Shown here piece by piece: positions 23,600 to 34,320 of a stretch of DNA of 48,973 nucleotides. Origin of the DNA: Smittium mucronatum. Its lineage: Eukaryota; Kickxellomycota; Harpellomycetes; Harpellales; Legeriomycetaceae. The stretch is taken from the NCBI GenBank assembly GCA_001953115.1, contig LSSL01000642.1, positions 1 through 48,973 of the forward strand, in the 5' to 3' direction. The translations under genes and the position numbers were made by a program. Below the pieces are notes generated by a model. It saw nothing but the letters and a program-made list of their open reading frames with translations. It did not search any database and was not told the origin of the DNA. How positions within the stretch are numbered: the first letter of the stretch is position 1; every line of letters starts with the position of its first letter.

Positions 23600-24164
23600 T
23601 GTTTGTGGTTTTATGCGCTCAAAAGATTTACATTGAATAGATGCCTTGCAAGTATTTATTAGTGACATGATAATAAAACTAATAATCTTGGCAACAAATG
23701 CTAAGCTCAAGGTGTGTTCAATTATTAGATCCTGATAAATCATCAATCATGAAGAGAAAATACTATGCACCGTCGAGGCTTATAGAGCATATAATGCCAA
23801 GGTCGCAGTAGACCTATGACGTGATTAACACGTCAAAAATAATATCTTAGCGGTAAATAGGTTATTATGGTATATTATGGGCTTTAGCAAATCGCTATCA
23901 GTTAATATTATAACCAGAAATATTCAGTGTCAAAAAAAAAATCAAAAAACCGCCAAATACATCAATAATTTAGACTAGAGCAATCGGTGCAACAATACAG
24001 CTATTTTAGGTGCATATTCAGATAAAATTGTAGTGCAAACCTTCTGGTCTAATTAAAACATATAAAACACATATTATCGTTTTTACCGTACAACAGGGGC
24101 CAAAATATTTCAAGCGACAATTCCTCTGGAGTCGCTTAAAGTGAATCCATTCAATGAGTTATAA
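23600..24164 (+). pseudogene. Tyrosine-recombinase-like C-terminal remnant
   Basis: About 23690-23815 gives ATNAKLKVCSIIRS and then EEKILCTVEAYRAYNAKVA, matching the usual CPVEAYRAYxxxxA segment. KKPPNTSII-stop-TRAIGATIQ (from 23944) matches the RPPNTPIPKARAIGATLA block I recall for this family. VQTFWSN and NTYYRFYRTTGAKI follow, with T-Y-Y-R at 24069-24080 holding the likely nucleophile tyrosine. The frame ends at TAA 24162-24164. In intact elements this protein integrates the circular cDNA. Stops inside the conserved blocks make this copy inactive. The arginine-histidine catalytic residues could not be placed with confidence. Confidence 0.6.
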
Positions 24165-26774
24165 TCTGAATTTAATTTAACCTTTGACGAATATTAATAA
24201 TATTATACTAAGGATGTATTAATATCAATTCCCGCCTTCCCAATTCATCATTTAAATTATACCTTTGCAAAAAGATTATTTTGTTATCGAGAATGAGTAC
24301 CATAGAATATTATCAAAATATATATATATATTAATTTCTGATGATTTATTAATAAAGACGATAACACTTGTTATGAATCCATCCTTAATATAATATTAGT
24401 TAATAGTCATCAAGGACAGAATTATCTTTAGATTAAATAAAATAAAATAAAGGCGTTTGAATTGGATAAAGGATATATATTAGCCATTTCCTAAATGAGT
24501 CGAAATGGGCATTTTTATCAACAATCTTAAATTTTATAGCAATAATCTAAGTTTATACCTAATTTGTAAATAGAGAAAATGAATACTTTTCGTTATAGAC
24601 TCTTATTTATGGAAAAAGCTTGGGTTTTTTTTAAAAAAAATTCATCCATTAAACAATTAAAAGGGTTTCAATGTATTGAGTTTATATCAAAATAATAGAT
24701 ATTTCCATTTATCGAGAAACATATTGTTATAAAATCCATATATTGAATTCCAAAATTATAACCAAACTGGATCTGAGTTATCAAATTATTTTTTGAAAAT
24801 AATAACCTAAAACTAATACGATATTGAAAATTTAACCTTAAATAATATGCTTCCAAAAAGCGATATCTTATGATTTTTAATTATTGGAATTTGATTGTGC
24901 AGTCGAAGCAATGAGAATCCGAGTCGGATTCTATTTGGTGTGCAGGATTTAATGAGAGACACACTTTTTTATTTCTTATATAGGGAAATATTCTGTGACT
25001 TTTTTTTATCTTCTTGTATTAATATCATAGTTCTATGTACAAAAACTATTAATTTATGTCTTATAATTTTAAAAAAACCAAAAAATTAGTTATTTATTAA
25101 AAAAATGTGTAATCTGAGGCAGTTTTTAAAAAAATAGAAAATAAATAACAATTAGATTGCTAAACATATTAATATAACGAATATAATATGATTTTTTAGA
25201 TATAATTATTAAACATCTATTAATTATTTATATATAGTAGAATAAATATAGATATTATGTTTATAAATATAATTCATAAAATAATTTAAATATAAAAGAA
25301 ATGAATTGAAAAACCTTAAAGTCTTTGATAAACGAGTGCTTTTTCAATAAAAACTAATGCTTTTCCAATATATAAGAATCTATATCGAAATATTACATTT
25401 TCTCTATTGTTAAATTGCTTATAAACTTGGGTTATTGCTATAAAGTTTAAGATTTTTGATAAAAAAATTTATTTTTACTTATTTAGGAAATATTTAATAT
25501 ATAAAATTTATTCATTTATGCGTAGATGTAAAACACAATTATGCATGGTGCAAAAATTAATGAAAACTATGAAATATAAGACATGCATTATTCCTTATTT
25601 AGGATAAAATTATTTTAAGATAAACTTACGTTTTAATTTTTTTATTTTATATTAGATTTAAATTATCTATTTTAAAGTTTTAATAGCTTTAAAATTTCAA
25701 ATCAAGTTTGGGTGAGTATAAAAAGATAGTATGTGCTGTTGATTTACAATTATCAGATGTGAAAAAATTAATAGATTTGTATGGTTTCGGTTAATTAAAT
25801 AAGAGTACTAAAATAAAATTTTATGAAGATAAGAAGCCCTTAAAAAAAATTTTTTCAGCAAGAGTTTATATCTTTTTCTCTGAGATATCCGCTCAACATT
25901 GTAAAGTATCCTCATATTATGTTATTTATTTGCTTCACTTTATACAATAGGATTATTTGAACTCAATCGATCCTTTTACTCTTCCAATAATTTTCATCCA
26001 ATATAAATACACACCTTTACATCGTAGCTTTTCATGCCTAAACCCAAATATATCTTGAAAGGCCACTAGAATTCAGAGTAAAAAATATTGCTTTCTGTTA
26101 GAAATTTTTTTACGCATTCAGGATAAAACACCAATAAAATTATATAAATAATAAGTAAATAAAATTAAAGATATAAAAATAACCAATGATCATTCGTACT
26201 TTTTATGCTCAACTGTAAAACCCTATGGGAAATTTTTTTCGATAAAAATTGCATTTTTAATGCAAAAATAGTGTCTTTATTCTCTTGAAATTAGTTATTC
26301 AAGTATTCGGTATAAGTTTTTATAGAATTGGCGCCAAAAACATTTTCAATTATATAAATTTACCCAAAGTTAGATTGAAAGGTTTTTTTACAATGTAAAA
26401 ATCCAATTCAAAGGCTTCAATTTTATTTTTTATCTAATTTAATCAAAATTAGTCGAAAATCACTTAAATAACCGAATGATATAATTGGATAAATTTTATT
26501 ATTAAACAAAGATCACTTTATATAACTAAATGTGGCTCAGTTCGATATAATTTACCTAAAATAGTTGAATATAAACCAAAATAGCCATAATTTATTAGCT
26601 AACCAATAAAATAATAATTAATAATAAATTCATTTATGTATCATTAAACCAATATATTCTGTTAAAAAAATCGTCCATTTATATTGAAATTTTACTCTAT
26701 TACAGATAAAAATATATAATTTTGTATATTGCACTCAATATTTAAAATAAAATTGATGAATTTAAACCCGAAAT
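24165..26774. other. A+T-rich gene-free stretch
   Basis: No gene was found. A small GC-richer patch at about 24890-24965 contains a 19-nt palindrome, AGAATCCGA-G-TCGGATTCT (24914-24932). The rest is simple A/T-rich sequence. Confidence 0.5.
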
Positions 26775-28020
26775 CGGCTCAGCATCGAATATAATTTCAA
26801 AAAAAAAAATAGCTCCAATTATTCGAAAAATTTTACAAAGTGTTACAATGCATTTTTATAATATTTAGAACCCTTTAGAAAATTTTTAATGAGCTTATTT
26901 TGCACCAAAAGAGTTTTATTGAATAAATATTTATTTTAAAATAAGACTCGTCTTTTGAAAAGCGTAAAAATTTTAATTAAATGATTTTTATTCAAAATGA
27001 ATTCATTTGTTTTAATTATCAAATTTAATAATTTTATAATTAATTTACATCCATTTATATGAAAAATTTTAAAACTAACTCCAATCAAATAAAATATGGA
27101 GTTTCAAAGATTAATTTCATATTTTATCAAAACAAAATCTTTGAAATTTTGTTTTGATATTTAAACTTATCTATTTATAAAATAAATTTCTGTGTGCAAA
27201 AAGAAATTAAATGAGAATTTATTAGAACCGTATCAATATAACCATAAAATCTGTGTATAACTTACAATTTTTATCGTCAGAAATTTGACACTTAAAAGCA
27301 TATATGTCTGATAAAAATAAATACAAATTTATATCATTTGCTGTTAGTCTTTTCATCTTTTTTATTATATAAATATTTTCATAAATTGCCGAATAATAGA
27401 CGCTTAAGATTTTTTTAAAAAAAATTCATACCAAAGGTAATTTTTGATATAAACTCTAGTTAATTGTATCAATCCTTTATAAAGAAATTGGGGTATCTTA
27501 ATTATTTTGTTAAAAAAAAAGAGTTTAAAATGTCCTCATAATCGAAATTAATGTTTTAGTTGAATTTTCTTTCAAAATAGCTTTAGGTAGTTATACTTTT
27601 ACGCCCTGTGTTAGATATATTAAAATAAACTATGTTTATAATTATTTTTTATCAATAAATACAAAAAAATGCAAATTCTTAATCAGCAGATTCCAAATTC
27701 CAATATAGAGCTTTTGACCCAATTTGATTAAAAAAGCATTATAATCTTATTATAACGATATTAAATTGGTTGAATTGATCAAAAGGCTCATTTTGAATAT
27801 TGTGCATTTATTTGAAAAATTTGCGGCTATTTGGAAATAAGGATTTTTTCAAAAAAATATAAGTTATTCAATAAAACTCGCTTATAGCATAATAAATCCA
27901 GTGTCAAATTACTAAAGGATTCATAAAAGTATTTCCAATTTTTTTAATACTTTTTAAAACTTTTTGAACGATTGGAGTTATTTTTTTTATTTAAAATTAT
28001 ATCCGATATCGATTATTTAA
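26775..28020. mobile_element. Foldback-type element with about 230-bp imperfect inverted repeats
   Basis: The left arm (about 26775-27010) aligns in order with the reverse complement of about 27780-28020. Shared blocks are CGRATATAATTT, an A-run followed by TARCTCCAATYRTTC, CCTTTAG, the strongly conserved GAGTTTTATTGAATAA and ATTCAAAATGA. Identity is about 65-75% by eye, in sequence where chance similarity is perhaps 35-40%. The roughly 770-bp interior has no gene but holds a perfect 14-bp hairpin (27125-27159). This is a third long-inverted-repeat element in the desert, with arm sequence different from the other two. Confidence 0.55.
27125..27159. repeat. Hairpin: 14-bp perfect stem, 7-nt loop
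   Basis: TATCAAAACAAAAT (27125-27138) pairs with ATTTTGTTTTGATA (27146-27159) around the loop CTTTGAA. It lies in the interior of the 26.8-28.0 kb element. Confidence 0.8.
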
Positions 28021-28299
28021 CTATTTTAAATTCCTCAGTTGTATTAGTATCCAAATTACTCATATTTGTATGAATTTAATATTTTACCCGATTATTGAAA
28101 AAATTAATCTATAATTTTAGCCCATTTAAGTTCTAACGAATTTCTTGGCTAAATTAGTTTTAATATCGAGATCTTTCAATTAATTATATTACACATTAGA
28201 TAATTTAAAAGTAAAATACGTTTTTACTGAATATAATTTAATTTATTAGACAAAGAAATCAGGATAATTTTTCTTTGAAAATTTAGTTATTTTCTCGTC

Positions 28300-28430
28300 A
28301 TATCAATTATAAAAAAAAAAAAAGAAAATGTGAAAATTGTGGCAATAATGTGTGAATTGGTGAAATTTCATGCAAAGAGGTGGAATTAAAATTAGTTTTT
28401 TTTAAAATTAATGAGAAATCATAAAAGTCT
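28300..28430 (+). repeat. Inverted-repeat copy, left (pairs with 34195-34320)
   Basis: The block GAATTGGTGAAATTTCATG with flanks matches the reverse complement of 34195-34320 over about 125 bp at roughly 65-70%, with TTGGTSAAATTTCATG best conserved. It could be one end of a roughly 6-kb degraded transposon or one of two independent copies of a short repeat. Confidence 0.4.
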
Positions 28431-31400
28431 GTAGAATTATTATATATATATATTCATGTTAATTTAATTTATTAAAAAGATTATTGTTTTATTTATAGAT
28501 TCTATCCTATAATAATTTACTAATATAACCCAAAAATATTATTTGAAAAGCTAGATCATAATCACGCTGAGATCAAATCCACCATTAAAAATATCACATC
28601 TAAACTTGAACCATATATAAATACTTAATATATATTTCAAGCTCCCTCTTGATCTGCGGAGAACTTCTGATTCTGGGTTATGATTTCCTTAGAAAGATCT
28701 AAATTTTAATGCAAATTAGCTGCATTGCAGACTTATGGCGATTTAATTCAAAGGTTATGATGGTATATGATTTTAAATTTGTATTTTTTTTAAATAAGCT
28801 TTATTTTGAGATTTTTTTAATTTAATATTATTTTATTTATAAAAAAAATATTGCATGAAATTACTATTTTAAACTATCATAGTGAAATGATAATTTTGAA
28901 GGATTATAAATAGCCCAATATATTGTAAACATCTTCCACGTTGAATAACAAAAAAATTTAACCTCAGCTTTAATATTTATTTCAGTAATTTTGTTTCGCC
29001 AGTATGTACAAGTTTTTTTGGGTGAAATTTTGTCAGAATTTGCTGGATAATCTTTTCATTCAATAGCACGTCTAAATTTTTATTATTATTGAGAAATTTT
29101 CTTAATTGATTTTTTTATATCTGTTACTTTTATTGTATACAATAAAAATTTTGATTTATTTTTATTTATAATCTTTAAATTTGTTACATAATCTTTGATA
29201 AATTAGCTTTATTTTTAATAAATTCTTTTAATTTTCGGGAAAATATTCATTAAATAAAATCCATGTTTTCGACATCTGAACTTCTTAATATATATTTAAA
29301 TAAATTGCATAACTGATCAAGAAATAAATGTTTTATTAATTTTATCGAAAGAATTGTGTTCTAATTTTAAATCGAAAATGATTACAGGAGTTTTCTCCTA
29401 ACTTTTGTTTAAATCTTGTTTTCATTTTTTTTTCTAATCTCGGATATAATTTACAAATTGACTTAGTAAAAACTATGCTTAAAGCCCAGCAGTGAATAAT
29501 AGTTCAAGAATTCCAGAATCATTCTGGTTTTAGAAAACTCAAAATAGATTCTAATCAGATTTAAACAAACTACCATGTTATTGAATTTTGAACAACTAAT
29601 TTTCTGTTTATTTTATATAATATTTGAATTCATTTCATCAAAAAAATTATTAGTAAAATTATAGGTTCAAAAAAGGAAAATCAGATCAGGTATCCCTCAT
29701 TATACACTAATTTTAATTTGATAATTCCGAAAAAAATTCAAACCATTTTTATGAGATTCCTAAAAATATTACCATCGCAAATAGCCAATGATTATTTTTT
29801 AAGATAATATTGTATATTTTTAATTATTTTTTTATATAAAATTAAAAAAATAGGGGAAATAAAAATTTAAAATGATTTCGGTCATCAACTTTTCAAATTT
29901 ATAAGTAAAATTATTAATTTGATCGAAAAAAGATCCTATTTATTTAATTTAACTGTTTTTTTAATTTTTTTTTTTTCATTATTTTCACCCTTATAATTGC
30001 CTCAATAACAATATCACTCGTAAAAATCAATCCTTAAACACGTTTTGAGCTAGCTATTTTTATATACTTTAGATAAGATAAAATAAATTGCACAATTTGT
30101 GGAATATATTTGTGTTGACCCATTTAGATTTTGTCTCTATATTCATAAAAATTTAGATTTTCTTATCAATCCATGTCTTAAAATGAAGTATTAAATTTAT
30201 ATTCTAAATATTACATTTTTTATTGGCATTTGCTCGTATTTATATATATTTGATATGATTTTCCATTAAAGTAAACACATTCAGTTTTTTTTTTGCCAAG
30301 TCAATAAGCCACAGTAAAACAGACTGGTTTATTTATAATAATAAAAGATGCTACGAAATATAGGAGTTTTTGATATGAACTCTTTTAAATTCCTTTAATT
30401 TGTTTCCGAATTTTAAAAATGTAAATATTATAATCCGATAAAAATTTCTAAAAACTGCACCCTCACTACTAAAAAAGCCCCAAAATTTACAATAAAATTA
30501 ATTTTTTTATCTTAATATGCCTGAAAACATTTTAACGAATAAACTAATCCCATGTATTCTATTGGATAATTTCGTTTAATTATTACATTGAGAAGTATAA
30601 ATGGTTTTTTAAGTATAATAAACGCTAACCGGAAAAAAAAACAGTGTATTTCTCGACTTGGATGGGATGTATTTTTAGAAATAATGGCAAATTTTTGTAA
30701 AATGCCTGTATAACAATTTATCCTTTTATTAAAATTTTTGAGCTGCTTTTTTTGAATTGTAATATTATATTCATTTATTTGCCTCATATTATGTGATCCA
30801 TTTATTTTCCCGAGAATTTTCGAAAAATAATCGCTGATAAAAATGGAAGTCTATATATAAAAAAAAATGTAAGTTTTGCAAAGTTTTTTTAAAAAATAAA
30901 GTAATTTTCATATTCATATTTTGATATTTTTGATGTGTTTTGTCATTTTCACTGCATTTTTATTATATAGGAAAAAATCATCATTTATTCCCAAACTAAA
31001 TCTTCTAATAAAAACAATTTTATCAATTATTAATAAATAGGCTTTTTTTAGACGGCTAGTTTACAAAAATACGAGAACTTGTGCCACAATATAATATCAT
31101 TTTTTATCTGGAAATTTTTATGAATCTTTTATAATAATTTCAAATTCTGTAAAATAATACATATTTTTTTTGAACGTAACTAATTTTTTACTTAAGATAT
31201 TATAGTCATCATTTTGGCTGATTACAATTTCATATATTTTATTCATATTTGCACTCAATCTTCAAACTGAATTTTATTGACAATAATATTTGATAGAAAA
31301 ATATTTTAATTAAATCTAAAAATCATAATAAATTATATTTCAAAGCCAAATGGTAAAATTAGAGGTGATTTCTCTTTGTTGATTAAAATTCAAAATTTTC

Positions 31401-34194
31401 TATCTAAATAAACAAATGGGGTTTTTTTTTTGAATTTTTATCAATGTGCTCGTTTTTTTAAGGAGAAATTGATAGAAATATGAAATCTTTTGTTTAAAAT
31501 GGAAAAATTTTACTCTAAAAGATACGAAAAGCATGAATATTAAATTCTCAAGATGCTAAAAAGATAATTATACAAATATTTATTTTCATATAAACAAAAA
31601 AATAATGTATTCGATGCAAATTAAAAAGCTCATGAATGAAATTTCAATGAAGCTCAAAATATTTTAAACCTCTTTCTAAATTTTGGAAAAATTATCTTAA
31701 TACATTATTGCTTGAATTTTTTAAAAATACACTTTTTTTAGTCGCAAAATTTTTCCTAAATAAAAGAAAAATGATTATTTATACTACTTCTTTTATGAAT
31801 TATAATGTATGATATACCTATTAAAACTTTATAAGAAAATAAAATACAACCAACTGGACCCAATAATACTGAATGTATATCGTATTTTGGAATTGAAATA
31901 TGAAATATGGATATTTATTTGCATATATGCAGCTTTTGGATACAATTTTGCAAACAAATCAAAATAAATCATTGTTTAACTACAATAAATTTTATAACAA
32001 AAATTGGAAAGCATTAAATATTTGTAAATTAAGCTAAAAATTATAAATTAAAAGGTTTTGAAGGTCATACTTTTTTTGAAGTTTAATATTTTAAAAAAAT
32101 AAAGATAAAGCATATGTTTTTTTATTTTTATTTGTATAAGTAACTTATGAAGAGTTTTTTGAAGTTAAAGATGGATTTTTTTTTTTAATTTTTCAGTAAT
32201 TGCACAGGTTTTTTTTCAATTATTTTTGAATTTTGGATTTTGGATTTTGAATTTTAAATTTTACGTTTTACGTTTTACATTTTACATGAATTTGTAATAT
32301 AGCTCGAGGTTGCTATTTTTCAATTTGCTAAATTATTGTATTAATCTTTTTTCAATTTGAATTTTGGCTATTATTATGAAATCTGTATTGATATTAAGAC
32401 AGATCATAATATTTTTTTTAAATTATAGATTTTGTACATGTATTTGAAACATACGTGGATTTTAACCTTAAGCAGTGGATTTTACTCTACGTGGATTTGA
32501 CCTCAAATAACGATTTTTTTTTCTCATATATGATTTTAACTTGATGCGCTATTGGCTCATACATAGTTTATTAACTTTAAATACCGAAAAGGATATTTTT
32601 GATCAAAAAGCAAAATATTCTCTATTATAAAGTAAAAATCCTTTTTTTACCTGCATTTTTCAATTCTCATTGGGAGGATTTTTTCAGTATTTAGGATAAA
32701 AAAAAAATTAAATTTTACCAAAAGCCTCAGTTGTTCATTTTCTGAAAACAGTGACATAATTAAAATTCAAAAACTCAAACCATAACGAAAAAAAGAGACC
32801 GTGAAATAAAATTTGAACTCACCGAGATTCCAAATTCATTTTGAATAATTTATTTCTAAAGTAAGATGAGTAAATTATAAATCCGATTTTTTTTTTTGAA
32901 AATATGCGAAAAAGAAACGGTTTATGCAAGAAGTGTTAAAAATATCACGGATATTTCGATGCTCAATCGGTTTCAGAGCCCATTTTTTGAGAAGCGGATC
33001 AGGTGAATACATATCTCTGGAAGGCGATATTTCTGCATTGGAAACTTAATAGAAGGGTATAAATCGATTTTAATATAGAATATGAATAACTAAAATTATT
33101 ATTTTTACCTATTTATTAATTTTTCGAACCAGTAATCTGACCGATTTTTTTTCCGTAAAATTTAGTGCCCAGGCTTCATAAGAAAAAAATTCGAAAGGAA
33201 CCTAAAGATTTATATAAAAATATCATCGATTAATACTTTTTATTTACTTTAAATATTATAAAAATATAAATATTTATTTATTTTATTTATATAATTGGAA
33301 TTATTCCAACTTTTTAATCTCAGAAGAAATTTTTTAAATTTTTTATTAAATTTTATGGATTGATCTCATCAGATAAATATCAATTATAAATTCTACTTAA
33401 CAATAAAATTCGACATTTAAACAAATCTGATACCAATAATATTCAAAATAATTTTTAAATGAAGCGGAATAAATAAAATACAAGTTAAATAAATAAAATA
33501 TAATTATTCCTTATAGGATAGTAATATTTATTATCACTATTCCGAAAGCTAAGGCACTTTTAGTGTTTATACAAGAAAATCTCCTTGAGGATATTCAAAG
33601 GTTTTAATATGGTATTGGGAAAACCAGTGTGGATAAAACTTGAAACCTGGTTTCAAGTTCAATAAAATGTCCTAAGCAAGAGATTATATGACATTTTGTG
33701 CTAACATGTGCGAAATTTCAAAAAAAAAATAAAGAATATAAAAAATTATATGATACCTATATTATTGGAAACCCCCTTTGAAAAGATTGAGGTAGAACCT
33801 GTATATATGATTTTTATTCTAATTGGATAATATAAATGGATATTCCTCACAATAATTCACTTTAGACACTTTTATTGACTGTCACCGATTAAAAAAAAAA
33901 CCTCAAAAGAAGTTTTTGAAAAATTGAAATTTTTATTATTGCTATTTCCATATGGCTAAATTAATCCAATTAGATAACGGGAGGAGATTAGAAATCAATT
34001 TTATATATAATTTATGAATTATTTAACAGTATCTGATCCATTTTTTATCTCTCATAGAAATTCAAAACAAATTGAATGAAAAAAAATTCATTTATTATGA
34101 ATAGAAGACTTGATGGTATATTATAATATAAAGAAACAAAATAATCGGATAGATAAAAATCATTTTTTTAAAAAAAAATTATCTGCTTCCAGAC
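28431..34194. other. A+T-rich gene-free stretch
   Basis: No gene was found. A 91-codon ATG-initiated minus-strand frame (30787-30512) has no motif I know and a length expected by chance. Small features: three imperfect copies of an 18-19 bp unit around CGTGGATTTTAACCT (about 32453-32507), a TTTACGTTTTACRTTTTACAT run (about 32255-32287), and a 23-nt palindrome at 33637-33659. A GC-richer patch at 32930-33060 looks like decayed coding sequence but I cannot assign it. Confidence 0.45.
33637..33659. repeat. 23-nt palindrome
   Basis: AACTTGAAACC (33637-33647) and GGTTTCAAGTT (33649-33659) are perfect reverse complements around a single T. It lies in a locally GC-richer patch, about 540 bp inside the 34.2-kb inverted-repeat copy. 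Confidence 0.85.
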
Positions 34195-34320
34195 TGCACT
34201 ATGCTAACGAATTTTTTGGACTTTGATAACTTCTCCAAGCTTTTACAAAAAATCATTTACATTTTCACCTTTTCACATGAAATTTGACCAATAAGCACAG
34301 TTTTACTTAAATTTGCATAT
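34195..34320 (-). repeat. Inverted-repeat copy, right (pairs with 28300-28430)
   Basis: This is the reverse-complement partner of 28300-28430, with the conserved core CATGAAATTTGACCAA. Confidence 0.4.

Larger units (their letters stand above)
20330..24164 (+). mobile_element. Nearly full-length but dead DIRS-like tyrosine-recombinase retrotransposon
   Basis: In order on the plus strand are a gag-like start at ATG 20330, a reverse transcriptase (about 21160-22080), RNase H (about 22390-22690), a conserved linker ending in an F-L-S-W-F-Q-D-H block (about 22750-22900), and a tyrosine-recombinase-like C-terminus ending in TAA at 24162-24164. This gag-RT-RH-YR order, with a recombinase instead of a DDE integrase, defines DIRS-type elements. 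Every domain is interrupted by stops and frameshifts, so nothing is expressed as a whole. It is a relative of the minus-strand element at 1-1860 but not a close copy. Terminal repeats were not found; the 359-bp block upstream is a candidate leader or repeat. Confidence 0.75.

Noticed and set aside
30512..30787. 91-codon ATG-initiated minus-strand ORF
   Set aside because: The same argument applies: length near the chance maximum and no recognisable domain.
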